DNA of 64,000 nucleotides from Duganella sp. 1224 (GTDB taxonomy: Bacteria > Pseudomonadota > Gammaproteobacteria > Burkholderiales > Burkholderiaceae_D). Below the pieces are notes generated by a model. The model worked only from the letters and a program-made list of their open reading frames with translations, made no database searches and had not been told where the DNA came from. Each line of letters begins with the position of its first letter. The stretch's first letter is position 1. The stretch lies in NCBI RefSeq assembly GCF_013408245.1, contig NZ_JACBYS010000007.1:62001-126000 (forward strand), in the 5' to 3' direction. The position numbers and the translations under genes are program-made. Shown piece after piece: positions 8,979 to 17,753 of the stretch.

Positions 8979-9356
8979 CTGGCGCGAAGCATGGCTAAAG
9001 ACGGGTGCAGTGTTGTGCATTGCGACAGCGATGTCGATGCCGAACCTGCTGTTTCTTGTACCCGGCTTGCTGTCCCGACGTCATCCTGTCCAAAAGCGGA
9101 GTGGTGCGGACGGCGCAAAACGCTTACCTTGTCTGCGCTATCCTTCGCCTGATCCGCTTGCCGCGCATCAGGCATTCGGCGTTTTACGCCGTATCTAAAA
9201 CTAAATTTCACATTAAATTCAATCCAAAGAATTTAATTCCGAAATCAGCAATCCAAGCCAATAAAAACGCAAGCGCGGTAAAGACCGCGCCCGCTCCCGC
9301 AGCGCACCATATGGCTACCCGACACATCGGGATCAACCATCTCATCAAGAGGCCAT
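8979..9356. other. 378-bp intergenic region between divergent hydrolase genes
   Basis: No convincing gene. Bases about 9180-9260 are clearly AT-richer than the flanks. A near-repeat of catatg occurs at about 9308 and 9353 shortly before the esterase start. A 63-codon reverse frame at 9208-9399 overlaps the esterase start and has no usable ribosome site. The region most likely holds promoters for both flanking genes. Confidence 0.5.
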
Positions 9357-10391
9357 ATGAAGACTTTTGCCAAACTCGCTGCACTGACTTTAGGAGCACT
9401 TGCCATGAACCACCCCTCGTTTGCCGCCACCGATGTTGCCACCGATACCCACATCGATCCGGCCATCCGTCCCTTCCTGTCGGCGCTGAACAAGGATCCC
9501 AGCCCGTTCTGGGAACTGCCGCAACCGAAGCCGCAGGAAATCCTCAGCGGCCTGCAGAACCAGACCAAGGTCGACCTGTCGGGCGTCACCACCACCGAAA
9601 AGACCATCGTGCAGGACGGCGTCTCCGTCAAGCTCTACATCATGAAGCCGGCGCACGTCAGCGGCACGCCGGGCGTGCTGTTGTTCATTCACGGCGGCGT
9701 CTGGATCGTTGGCAATTTTGATAACCACAAGCGCCTGCTGCGCGACCTGGTGGTCGGCTCCGGCCAGGTGGGCGTGTTCGTGGAATACACGCCGCTGCCG
9801 AAGGCCAAGTTCCCGACCCAACTGGAAGAATCGTACGCCGCGCTGAAATGGGTGGCGGCGCACGGCAGCGAACTGGGCGCCGACGGCAGCCGCATCGCCG
9901 TGGCCGGCAACTCGGTCGGCGGCAACATGACCGCCGCGCTGGCGCTGATGGCCAAGGACCGCAAGGGCCCGGCGATCCGCTACCAGGCGCTGCTGATTCC
10001 GGCCACCGACGCCAGCGTCGACACCGAGTCCTACCACGCCTACGGCGAAGGCCGCTTCCTGGCGCGCTCATTCATGAAATACGGCTGGGACCTGTACGCG
10101 CCGGACGCCAAGACCCGCGACAACATCTACGTGTCGCCGCTGCGTGCCAGCAGCGAGCAGTTGAAAGGCCTGCCGCCCGCGCTGGTGATCACCGCCGAGA
10201 ACGACCCGCTGCGCGACGAGGGTGAAGCTTACGCGCGCAAGCTCAAGGACGCCGGCGTCAGCGTCAACGCGGTGCGCTACAACGGCACCATCCACGACTT
10301 CGTGCTGCTCAACGCGCTGCGCCAGGTGCCCTCCACCAGCGCCGCGCTGGAGCAGATCAGCACCGGCATCCGCGAACACCTGACCAAGTAA
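9357..10391 (+). CDS. Exported HSL-type (family IV) esterase
   Basis: 344 residues. Residues 1-23 form a signal peptide (ending NHPSFAA). The body shows the hormone-sensitive-lipase signature LLFIHGGVWIVGN, the nucleophile elbow GNSVGG (Ser about 182), the acid region ITAENDPLRDE and the catalytic His in GTIHDFVLLN. These esterases or carboxylesterases act on short acyl esters. The stop codon is directly followed by the 110-bp palindrome at 10398. Confidence 0.9.
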   Translation: MKTFAKLAALTLGALAMNHPSFAATDVATDTHIDPAIRPFLSALNKDPSPFWELPQPKPQEILSGLQNQTKVDLSGVTTTEKTIVQDGVSVKLYIMKPAHVSGTPGVLLFIHGGVWIVGNFDNHKRLLRDLVVGSGQVGVFVEYTPLPKAKFPTQLEESYAALKWVAAHGSELGADGSRIAVAGNSVGGNMTAALALMAKDRKGPAIRYQALLIPATDASVDTESYHAYGEGRFLARSFMKYGWDLYAPDAKTRDNIYVSPLRASSEQLKGLPPALVITAENDPLRDEGEAYARKLKDAGVSVNAVRYNGTIHDFVLLNALRQVPSTSAALEQISTGIREHLTK

Positions 10392-10397
10392 CCCACC

Positions 10398-10507
10398 GGG
10401 GACAGACCACGTTTTCGACAAATAGGGGACAGACCACGTTTTTGAAACACTTGCGTGTTTCAAAAACGTGGTCTGTCCCCTATTTGTCGAAAACGTGGTC
10501 TGTCCCC
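10398..10507. repeat. 110-bp perfect palindrome with internal direct repeats
   Basis: Two 53-base arms are exact reverse complements with a 4-base loop (ttgc, 10451-10454). Each arm contains two copies of ggggacagaccacg followed by a T-run, separated by cgacaaata. The palindrome fills the whole gap between two convergent genes: it starts 7 bases after the esterase stop, and its last base lies in the TAG of the LuxR-type gene. It can act as a bidirectional terminator by structure. The motif looks like a dispersed REP-like element (inference). Confidence 0.9.
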
Positions 10508-11070
10508 TATTTGTCGGCGATTAGGCCTTGGCGCCGGGCCAGCAGCATGGCTTGGGTGCGCGTCTTGGCGCCGAGCTTGGCGTATAGCTGCTTGTTGTGG
10601 CTCTTGACCGTGCCAAGACCGATCTCCAGCGTGCGGGCGATGGCCTTGTTGCCGCAGCCTTGCGCGATCAGCGTCAGCACGTCGCGCTCGCGGCTGGTCA
10701 GCGGCAGGCTGCCGCCTGCCTCCAGCGGCGGCAACAGGCCCGGCGCCACATAGCCTTCCCCTTGATGCAGCGCCCGCAGCGCCGCCAGCAACTGCTCGCG
10801 CGACGCGCTGTGCAGCACATAGCCGTGGATGCCCGCCGCGATCGCCTGGCGCGCTTCCCACACGCCGTCATGTTCGGCCACCACCAGCACCCGCCGCGAC
10901 GCCAGCGCCGGCGCGGCCAGCAGCGCCATGCCACGCTGACGGTCGGTGATGACGATATGGGCGTCGTCGCCGCACAGCGTCACCCCGGCGCTGTCGTTGA
11001 GCAAGGCTTGCAATCCGGCCGCCACGATCGGGTGGCCATGGGTGACGGCAATTTTGATGGGCAAATGCAT
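10507..11070 (-). CDS. LuxR-type regulator with degenerate receiver domain
   Basis: 187 residues from the ATG at 11070, which has GGAG 6 bases upstream; a TTG at 11082 is less likely. The C-terminal 65 residues are a good GerE/LuxR HTH (LTSRERDVLTLIAQGCGNKAIARTL). The N-terminal half looks like a NarL receiver, but the acidic pair of the phosphorylation pocket is replaced by THGH (10-13), the segment before HIVITD is shortened, and the beta-5 Lys position reads VLH. Phosphorylation control is therefore unlikely. No kinase is adjacent. Confidence 0.8.
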   Translation of the reverse strand: MHLPIKIAVTHGHPIVAAGLQALLNDSAGVTLCGDDAHIVITDRQRGMALLAAPALASRRVLVVAEHDGVWEARQAIAAGIHGYVLHSASREQLLAALRALHQGEGYVAPGLLPPLEAGGSLPLTSRERDVLTLIAQGCGNKAIARTLEIGLGTVKSHNKQLYAKLGAKTRTQAMLLARRQGLIADK

Positions 11071-11258
11071 CGCGCGCTCCAAATAATCAAGATGCGGCCA
11101 TTTTTGTTGCGTCTACGGTAAAAGTCTGTACCTGGCTTGCGTTTTCCTTGTCTTGCCTTGCGCACATCCTGCGGCGCGGGGATTGTTGGCCGTATTTAAA
11201 TTATCTATGCAAACTATTGATTTAATCTCAAGGGAAAATTGCGCGATACTTGCCGCCT

Positions 11259-12140
11259 ATGACAGGAAAGCTTAAATACCCCGGCTCAACGCTGCTCGCC
11301 TCCTCCACCGGCCGCGACTGGACCGGGGTGGCGGCGGAGCTGCGCGCACACGGCGCCTATCAGACCCCCATCGTGGTTCCGCAATATCTGGAAATCACGC
11401 TGGCCGTGCACGGCGCCACCGATGGCCACGTCACGCGCACCGGCAGCGGCATGCGCCAGCGCGTGGTGCCGGCCGACGGCACGCTGTGGGTGTCGCCGGT
11501 AGGCGTGTGCGACAACGAGATCCACATCGACACCCCGCTGCCGGAGGTGCTGCACCTGTTCCTGCCGTCCTCGCACTTCACCGACATGGCGGCCGAATAC
11601 AACCTGCCGCGCTCGCCATCGCACGCGATCCGCTACGCCGCCGACGTTCAGGACGATCTGATCCGCCAGCTCGGCCTGGCCATCCTCGGCGAGTTGCGCG
11701 AGGAAAGCGCGGCCGGCCGCATGCTGGTGGAAAGCGCCGGCATGATGCTGGCGGCGCGCCTGGCCCAGGCCCACGGCGACGGCTGGGCGCTGCAGCAGGC
11801 CCCCTCCACCCACCGGCTGGACGACGCCCGCCTGCGCCGCGTGCTGGACTACATTGCCGCCCATATCGATCGCCCGGTCGCGGTGGCCGAGCTGGCCTCG
11901 GTGGCGTGCATCAGCACCTACCATTTCTGCCGCATGTTCCGCGCCGCCACCGGCGTCTCGCCGCAACGCTACGTCAGCCGCCTGCACCTGCAACGCGCCA
12001 AGCAGATGCTGGCCGCCGGCGAGTTGTGCCTGGCGCAGATCGCCATGGCCACGCATTTTTCCAGCCAGTCCAGCTTTACCCGCGCGTTCCGCCGCGAAAC
12101 CGGCATGAGTCCGGGCGACTACCGCTTGCGCAGCCGCTGA
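11259..12140 (+). CDS. AraC-family transcriptional regulator
   Basis: 293 residues from the ATG at 11259. The C-terminal ~100 residues carry both AraC helix-turn-helix units: VAVAELASVACISTYHFCRMF and then CLAQIAMATHFSSQSSFTRAF, with the closing GMSPGDYR. The N-terminal ~160 residues are probably a cupin-like sensing domain of the AraC_binding type, with no recognisable ligand motif. Its target is not evident; it is followed within 7 bases by the convergent TetR gene. Confidence 0.9.
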   Translation: MTGKLKYPGSTLLASSTGRDWTGVAAELRAHGAYQTPIVVPQYLEITLAVHGATDGHVTRTGSGMRQRVVPADGTLWVSPVGVCDNEIHIDTPLPEVLHLFLPSSHFTDMAAEYNLPRSPSHAIRYAADVQDDLIRQLGLAILGELREESAAGRMLVESAGMMLAARLAQAHGDGWALQQAPSTHRLDDARLRRVLDYIAAHIDRPVAVAELASVACISTYHFCRMFRAATGVSPQRYVSRLHLQRAKQMLAAGELCLAQIAMATHFSSQSSFTRAFRRETGMSPGDYRLRSR

Positions 12141-12146
12141 TGCCGT

Positions 12147-12716
12147 TCAGGCCGGCCGGGCGTCGTGTTCGATGCGAGCCAGCAGCCGGCGGCCGGCGTC
12201 GACGATGCGGGCGTCGCGCCGCATCTGCGCGCGCACGATCATGCCCTCCAGGCACAGCATGGCTTCCTGCGCCACCAGCTCGGGGCCGTTCAGGTCCAGG
12301 CGCTGCGCCAGCGTCACGATGTACTGCTCCAGCCCGCCCTTGTGGCCGATCGCCAGCGCCAGGTGGCGCGGCTCGTCGCTGAGGCCGGTTTCGGCCACCG
12401 AATTGATAAAGGCGCAGCCGCGAAAGTCCTCCTGCGCGAACCACTCGCCCAGCGCGTCGGCCAGCACGCTCAGGCCCGGCTGGCGCTGCCAGCGCGGCTC
12501 GACCGCGCCGGTGAACCAGGTCATCCAGTGCGCGTGGCGCCATTCGAGAAAGGCGGTGATCAGGTCGTTCTTGGATGGAAAGTTGCGGTAGAACGACATC
12601 TTGGCCACGCCGGACTCGGCGATAATCTTGTCGATGCCGGTGGCGCGGAAGCCGTCGCGGTAAAACAGCCGCTTGGCGACGTCGAGGATGCGCTCGCGCG
12701 CGGATGCTTGGGCCAT
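12147..12716 (-). CDS. TetR-family repressor, probably autoregulated
   Basis: 189 residues from the ATG at 12716, with GGAG about 8 bases upstream; an open extension to 12779 would run back through the promoter and is rejected. The HTH is at residues 1-55 (ERILDVAKRLFYRDGFRATG, then IIAESGVAKMSFYRNFPSK). The C-terminal part is a typical ligand-binding helical domain. A sigma-70 promoter with an ACAGAC-CT-GTCTGT operator in its spacer sits just upstream, and a second copy controls the divergent NTF2-like gene, so it very likely represses both. The ligand is unknown. Confidence 0.9.
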   Translation of the reverse strand: MAQASARERILDVAKRLFYRDGFRATGIDKIIAESGVAKMSFYRNFPSKNDLITAFLEWRHAHWMTWFTGAVEPRWQRQPGLSVLADALGEWFAQEDFRGCAFINSVAETGLSDEPRHLALAIGHKGGLEQYIVTLAQRLDLNGPELVAQEAMLCLEGMIVRAQMRRDARIVDAGRRLLARIEHDARPA

Positions 12717-12746
12717 GGCGGCGCTCCAAATGGGTAGTTCCGCGCG

Positions 12747-12775
12747 ATCATATGATACAGACCTGTCTGTGTCAA
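12747..12775 (-). promoter_or_regulatory. tetR promoter with operator in spacer
   Basis: On the minus strand, TTGACA (12775-12770) and TATGAT (12752-12747) are 17 bases apart. The spacer-region palindrome acagacctgtctgt (12757-12770) has 6-base arms and a CT centre. A repressor bound here would block RNA polymerase, the usual TetR autoregulation layout. Confidence 0.8.
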
Positions 12776-12801
12776 TCACCCTTCGGCATATAAAATTTCT
12801 G

Positions 12802-12831
12802 TTGACGATACAGACCTGTCTACCTCATTAT
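12802..12831 (+). promoter_or_regulatory. Promoter and second operator for the NTF2-like gene
   Basis: TTGACG (12802-12807) and CATTAT (12826-12831) are 18 bases apart. The operator copy acagacctgtctac (12810-12823) lies between them and differs from the first copy only in its last two bases. The two operators start 53 bases apart, about five helical turns. An AAGGA ribosome site follows at 12856-12860. Confidence 0.72.
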
Positions 12832-12867
12832 TCAGTCCATGCAATTCACTCACCCAAGGAGCACACC

Positions 12868-13344
12868 ATGAGCACCAACCAAGCCCGTCCGCCGCTGCCG
12901 CCCTTCACCCACGACAGCGCCGTCCTCAAGGTCCGCCTGGCCGAGGACGGCTGGAACAGCCGCAATCCGGAGAAGGTGGCGCTGGCCTACACGCCGGACA
13001 GCCAGTGGCGCAACCGCGCCGAGTTCGTCACCGGCCGCGAGCAGATCGCCGCCTTCCTCGACCGCAAATGGAAGAAGGAGCTGGACTACCGCCTGATCAA
13101 GGAACTGTGGGCACACGATGGCAACCGCATCGCCGTGCGCTACGCCTACGAGTGGCACGACGACTCCGGCAACTGGTTCCGCACCTACGGCAACGAGAAC
13201 TGGGAATTCGACGAAAACGGCCTGATGCAGCGCCGCTACGCCTGCCTGAACGACATGCCGATCAAGGAATCCGAGCGCAAGTTCTTCTGGCCGCTGGGCC
13301 GCCGCCCGGACGACCATCCTGGCCTGTCCGACCTGGGCCTGTAA
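12868..13344 (+). CDS. NTF2-like DUF1348 family protein
   Basis: 158 residues from the ATG at 12868, with AAGGA 7 bases upstream. It is a close match to the DUF1348 branch of the SnoaL/NTF2 fold: PPFTHDSAVLKVRLAEDGWN, YTPDSQWRNRAEFVTGR, ELDYRLIKELWAHDGNRIAV and the terminal PLGRRPDDHPGLSDLGL. The family is widespread, soluble and has no proven reaction. Control by the divergent TetR repressor suggests induction by a small, perhaps toxic or lipophilic compound (inference). Confidence 0.9.
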   Translation: MSTNQARPPLPPFTHDSAVLKVRLAEDGWNSRNPEKVALAYTPDSQWRNRAEFVTGREQIAAFLDRKWKKELDYRLIKELWAHDGNRIAVRYAYEWHDDSGNWFRTYGNENWEFDENGLMQRRYACLNDMPIKESERKFFWPLGRRPDDHPGLSDLGL

Positions 13345-13456
13345 GCCGCGCCGGCCGGCTGTGCGCCGCGCGCACAACCGTTGACGACGCCGCATGGATT
13401 GTTACTGAAAGGCATGTGCTTTACGCTGATCTCCATCACTTATCGGGGAGCGCGAA

Positions 13457-15058
13457 ATGTTCAGGTCGATCACTATACGCATGCGGCTTATCGTCACAAT
13501 GGCCGTGTTGGGCTGCATCATCCTGTCGGCCGGCGGCCTGAGCTTGTGGGGCATGCACCAGGCCAACGCGGCGCTGAACGTAGTGTACGCCAACCAGCTG
13601 ACCTCGGCCATCAACCTGGGCAGCATGAAGAACTACCTGAGCCGCGCGCGCTTCGCCATCGACCGCGCCCAGTTCCGCCCGCGGGCGGACGACGCGCGCG
13701 ACAGCCTGGCCAAGGCGGACGAGTTCATCCGCCAGGCCGAGCTGGAGTGGCAAGCCTACCTGCGCCTGCCGCTGACGCCGGGCGAACGCGACCTGGCGCG
13801 CGCCGTCGAGCGCCACCGCGACGCCTACGTCAACGAAGGCTTGCGGCCGGTGATCCAGGCGCTGCGGGAAACCCGCGCCACCGATTCGGAAGACCTGATC
13901 TTCAACCAGCTCGGCGGCCGCTTCGTCGCCTTCGACGGCGCCTGGAACAAGCTCCAGGATTACCAGCTGACGCTGGCACGCGAGCATTACGCCGCCAGCC
14001 AGTCGTTCTACACCAACTTCCGGCGGGCGTTTTCAGTCGCGCTGGTGCTGACCGGGCTGCTGATCCTGGGCGCCAGCGCCACGCTGCTGCGCGCCATCAC
14101 GCGGCCGGTGGCGCAGGCGCTGCACCACTTCGGCCACATCGCCGAGGGCAACCTGGCCGAGCGCATCGCGGCCACCCGCGCCGACGAGATGGGCACGCTG
14201 CTGGACGGTTTGCGCGGCATGCAGCAACAACTGCGCGCGACGGTGCGCACGGTGCGCGATGGCAGCAGCGCCATTGCCCAGGCCGCCGGTGAAATCGCCG
14301 CCGGCAACCAGGACCTGTCCAGCCGCACCGAGCGGCAGGCCGCCAGCCTGGAGGAAACCGCCGCCTCGCTGGAGCAGCTGACCGGCGCCGTGCGCCAGAA
14401 TGCCGAGCACGCGCGCGCCGCCAACCGCCTGGCGCAGGACGCCGCCGACGCCGCCAGGCAAGGCGGCGCCCTGGTGTCCGAGGTGATCGTCACCATGGAC
14501 GGCATCGAGGCGGCGTCGCGCCGCATCGTCGACATCATCGCCGTCATCGACGGCATCGCCTTCCAGACCAACCTCCTCGCGCTCAACGCCGCCGTGGAGG
14601 CGGCCCGCGCCGGCGAGCAGGGACGCGGCTTCGCCGTGGTGGCCGGCGAGGTGCGCAACCTGGCGCAACGCGCGGCCCAGGCCGCCAGGGAAATCAAGGA
14701 GCTGATCGAGCAGTCGGTGCGCCAGGTGGCGCGCGGCTCGGCGCTGGTGGCGCAGGCCGGCACATCGGTGCACGGCATGGTCGACAGCGCGGTGCGCGTG
14801 ACCGGGGTGATGGCCGAGATCATGGCCGCCGGCGATGAACAGAGCGCCGGCATCCACCAGATCCACGACGCCGTGGCGCAGATGGACGCGGCCACGCAAC
14901 AGAACGCCGCGCTGGTCGAACAGGCCACGGCGGCGGCCGGCGCGCTGGAGGCGCAGGCCGGCACGCTGGACCGGCTGGTGCGCGGCTTCCGGCTGGAACT
15001 GGAGCTGAATCCGGAGCCGGCGAAGGCGCCGCTGCGGCTGGCCGCCAGCCGCGCCTGA
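13457..15058 (+). CDS. Methyl-accepting chemotaxis protein
   Basis: 533 residues. TM1 is at about 10-32 and TM2 at about 190-212, bounding a periplasmic four-helix (TarH-like) sensor. A HAMP linker follows (RAITRPVAQALHHFGHIAEG), then the cytoplasmic coiled coil with the conserved hairpin tip IDGIAFQTNLLALNAAVEAA. It ends LRLAASRA, without a CheR-docking pentapeptide, so adaptation would rely on other receptors. No che genes are adjacent. The ligand is unknown. Confidence 0.93.
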   Translation: MFRSITIRMRLIVTMAVLGCIILSAGGLSLWGMHQANAALNVVYANQLTSAINLGSMKNYLSRARFAIDRAQFRPRADDARDSLAKADEFIRQAELEWQAYLRLPLTPGERDLARAVERHRDAYVNEGLRPVIQALRETRATDSEDLIFNQLGGRFVAFDGAWNKLQDYQLTLAREHYAASQSFYTNFRRAFSVALVLTGLLILGASATLLRAITRPVAQALHHFGHIAEGNLAERIAATRADEMGTLLDGLRGMQQQLRATVRTVRDGSSAIAQAAGEIAAGNQDLSSRTERQAASLEETAASLEQLTGAVRQNAEHARAANRLAQDAADAARQGGALVSEVIVTMDGIEAASRRIVDIIAVIDGIAFQTNLLALNAAVEAARAGEQGRGFAVVAGEVRNLAQRAAQAAREIKELIEQSVRQVARGSALVAQAGTSVHGMVDSAVRVTGVMAEIMAAGDEQSAGIHQIHDAVAQMDAATQQNAALVEQATAAAGALEAQAGTLDRLVRGFRLELELNPEPAKAPLRLAASRA

Positions 15059-15075
15059 GCGGCCGGCTACGCCGG

Positions 15076-15708
15076 CTACACCATCAGCATGCCGCGCCGC
15101 AGCGCAATGGCCACCGCGTGCGTGCGGTCGCGCGCCCTGGTCTTGCAGAGGATGGTCTTGACGTGGCTCTTGATGGTTTCTTCGCTCACGCCCATCTGCG
15201 CGGCGATCTCGCGGTTGGTCTTGCCCACCGAGACCAGCCGCAACACCTCCAGCTCGCGCGCCGACAGCGGCTCGCTGTCGATATGCTGGCCCAGCTCCAT
15301 CGCCACATCCAGCGAAATGTATTTGTGGCCGTTGGCCAGGTTGGTCACCGCCTCCAGCAATTCCTTGCGCATGGCGCGCTTGATCAGATAGCCGGCCGCG
15401 CCGGCCTCCATCACCTCGCGCGCCAGCACGTCGCCGTGGTAGGTGGTCAGCGCCAGGATGCGGGCCTTGCGGTTGATGCACAGCATGTCCTTGAGCGCCC
15501 GCAGGCCGCCCATGCCCGGCATCTTCAGGTCGAGGATGGTGACGTCGGGGCGCAGGCGTTCAAACAGCGCCAGCGCCATCTCGCCGGTGTCGGCCTGGCC
15601 GACCACCTCCACGCCGGCGGCGGCGGACAATACCGACACCACGCCTTCGCGCAGGATTTCATGGTCGTCGGCAATCAAGACACGGATAGGTGCAGATGAT
15701 AGGCGCAT
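15076..15708 (-). CDS. NarL/LuxR-type response regulator
   Basis: 210 residues from the ATG at 15708; a GTG at 15774 would add 22 residues. The receiver is intact: acidic pair IADDH (14-15), phospho-acceptor ILDLKMPG (Asp about 60) and Lys in GYLIKRA. The C-terminal LuxR HTH is LSARELEVLRLVSVGKTNREIAAQMGV (residues about 140-166). No kinase overlaps it. The propeller histidine kinase at 17754 uses the HisKA_3 class that normally pairs with NarL-type regulators, so they may be partners (inference). Confidence 0.9.
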   Translation of the reverse strand: MRLSSAPIRVLIADDHEILREGVVSVLSAAAGVEVVGQADTGEMALALFERLRPDVTILDLKMPGMGGLRALKDMLCINRKARILALTTYHGDVLAREVMEAGAAGYLIKRAMRKELLEAVTNLANGHKYISLDVAMELGQHIDSEPLSARELEVLRLVSVGKTNREIAAQMGVSEETIKSHVKTILCKTRARDRTHAVAIALRRGMLMV

Positions 15709-15923
15709 CAACAGCGACGGGTCGCCACGACCCGCGGGCAGATTGGTCAAGTTGACTATTGTAGGCAAAGACACGCGCGCCGCCTAGGCACTTTCGGCAG
15801 ATCCGCGCGGCCAGCGCCATCTGTGCATGCGCCGCACAGCCATTGTGGGCCGGCGCCCTCTTATCAGGCGCCGCCGGCGGTCCTAAGCTGTGGGCCAGGG
15901 TAACTCACGCAAGGCAAACCATC

Positions 15924-17357
15924 ATGCACACTTACGATCCGTTGTATCTCTTCATCCAGGGCCGCTGGCTCGGCGCCGACGGCCGCGACACCGCCGCTGT
16001 CGTCAATCCAGCCAGCGGCGCCGTGCTGGGCCGGGTGCCGCTGGCCACCGCCGCCGACCTCGACCTGGCGCTGGACGGCGCGCGCGACAGCTTCGACCTG
16101 TGGCGCCGCACCGCGCCGGCCGAGCGCGCGCGCGTGCTGCACGCCGCCGCCGCGCTGATGCGCCAGCGCGCCGCCCACATCGCCACCCAGCTGACGCTGG
16201 AGGAAGGCAAGCCGCTGGCCGAAAGCCGCGACGAGGTGCTGCGCGCGGCCGACTACTTCGACTGGTTCGCCGGCGAGGCGCGCCGCATCGACGGCCGCGT
16301 GGTGCCGGCCAACCGGCCCGGCGTGCAGCAACTGGTCAAGCGCCAGGCGATCGGCCCGGTGGCCGCGTTCACACCATGGAACTTCCCGGCCATCACGCCG
16401 GCGCGCAAGCTGGCGGCGGCGCTGGCGGCCGGCTGCAGCATCATCCTCAAGCCGGGCGAGGAAAGCCCGGCCACCGCCCTGGCGCTGGCGCGCTGCCTGG
16501 ACGACGCCGGCCTGCCGAAAGGCGTGCTGCAGGTGGTGTTTGGCGTGCCGGACATGGTGTCGGCGCGGCTGATCGCCTCGCCCGTCATCCGCAAGGTGAC
16601 CTTTACCGGCTCGGTGCCGGTCGGCCGCCTGCTGTCCGAGCGCGCGGCGGCCGGCGTCAAGCCGATCACGCTGGAGCTGGGCGGCCACGGCCCGGTGCTG
16701 GTGTTCGACGACGCCGACCTCGACGCCGCCGCCAGCGAGGGTGCCGCCAGCCGCTTCCGCGGCACCGGCCAGATCTGCATTGCGCCGACGCGCTTCCTGG
16801 TCCAGCGCGGCGCCTACCACCGCTTCACCGAGCGCTTCGTCGCCGCCACCGGGCGGCTGGTGGTCGGCGACGGCCTGGACGAGGCCACCCAGGTGGGCCC
16901 GCTGGCCAACCCGCGCCAGCTGGCCAAGATCGCCGCACTGGTGGAGGACGCCGTCGAACAGGGCGCGCGCGTGCTCAGCGGCGGTCGGCGGCTGGACCGT
17001 CCCGGCTACTTCTACGCCCCCACCGTGCTGGCCGACGTGCCGATGAGCGCGCGCATCATGCACGAGGAGCCGTTCGGCCCGATCGCCGTGCTGCGGCCGT
17101 TCGACACGCTGGCCGACGGCCTGGCGGAAGCCAACCGCCTGCCCTACGCGCTGTCGGCCTACGCCTTCACGCGTGACGCCCGCACCGCGCTGGATGTCGG
17201 CGACGGCCTGGAGGCCGGCATGATCGGCATCAACCAGTACCGCATGGTCGCCACCGAGCTGCCGTTCGGCGGCATGCAGGAAAGTGGCCATGGTTCCGAG
17301 GGCGGCGCCGAGGGCATCGCCCACTACCTCACCAACAAATTCATCAGCCAGATCTGA
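15924..17357 (+). CDS. NAD(P)-dependent aldehyde dehydrogenase, GabD-like
   Basis: 477 residues from the ATG at 15924. Motifs of the ALDH superfamily: FTPWNFPAITPARKLAAALAAGC (conserved Asn and cofactor region), FTGSVPVGR, LELGGHGP with the general-base Glu, GQICIAPTRF with the catalytic Cys, and EEPFGPIAVL. The pattern is closest to succinate-semialdehyde/aldehyde dehydrogenases of the GabD type. It is followed 22 bases later by a carboxymuconolactone-decarboxylase-like gene, probably in one operon. Confidence 0.88.
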   Translation: MHTYDPLYLFIQGRWLGADGRDTAAVVNPASGAVLGRVPLATAADLDLALDGARDSFDLWRRTAPAERARVLHAAAALMRQRAAHIATQLTLEEGKPLAESRDEVLRAADYFDWFAGEARRIDGRVVPANRPGVQQLVKRQAIGPVAAFTPWNFPAITPARKLAAALAAGCSIILKPGEESPATALALARCLDDAGLPKGVLQVVFGVPDMVSARLIASPVIRKVTFTGSVPVGRLLSERAAAGVKPITLELGGHGPVLVFDDADLDAAASEGAASRFRGTGQICIAPTRFLVQRGAYHRFTERFVAATGRLVVGDGLDEATQVGPLANPRQLAKIAALVEDAVEQGARVLSGGRRLDRPGYFYAPTVLADVPMSARIMHEEPFGPIAVLRPFDTLADGLAEANRLPYALSAYAFTRDARTALDVGDGLEAGMIGINQYRMVATELPFGGMQESGHGSEGGAEGIAHYLTNKFISQI

Positions 17358-17379
17358 TTTATCCTGAAAGGAGCAGCAC

Positions 17380-17712
17380 ATGAAACCGATCGACTTCACC
17401 AGCCCGCGCGCCGCCGCCCGTCCGTTCACGCCCAAGCTGGCCGACTACGTGGAACAGCCGCTGTACTCGCAGGTGTGGCAGGACCCGGACCTGTCGCCGC
17501 GCGACCGCAGCCTGATCACCATCGCCAGCCTGATCGCGCTCAACCATGCCAACGAATTGCCGGCGCACCTGCGGCGCGGCATCGCCAACGGCCTCACCAG
17601 GACCGAGCTGAGCGCCGTCATCACCCACCTGGCCTTCTACGCCGGCTTCCCGGCGGCGATTACGGCCTCGGCCTACGCCCACGCCACCTTCAGCGAGGAT
17701 GACGCCGCCTGA
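17380..17712 (+). CDS. Carboxymuconolactone decarboxylase family protein
   Basis: 110 residues; AAAGGAG precedes the ATG. The CMD fold is visible as LSPRDRSLITIASLIALNHA, then ELPAHLRRGIANGLTRTEL and HLAFYAGFPAAITA. It has no CxxC pair, so it is not an AhpD-type peroxidase. Members act in decarboxylation of lactone intermediates or remain uncharacterised. Its position behind an aldehyde dehydrogenase suggests a shared small-molecule oxidation pathway. Confidence 0.85.
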   Translation: MKPIDFTSPRAAARPFTPKLADYVEQPLYSQVWQDPDLSPRDRSLITIASLIALNHANELPAHLRRGIANGLTRTELSAVITHLAFYAGFPAAITASAYAHATFSEDDAA

Positions 17713-17753
17713 GCCCTTATACTGGAAAGCCAATCAACCACCGCCTTCTCGAC

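Noticed and set aside
9208..9399. 63-codon reverse frame with a hydrophobic stretch in the AT-rich gap
   Set aside because: It overlaps the esterase start, lacks a ribosome site, and its hydrophobicity follows from the AT-rich DNA.
10398..10507. CRISPR array or att site
   Set aside because: The repeats are inverted and adjacent, with no regular spacers and no integrase nearby.
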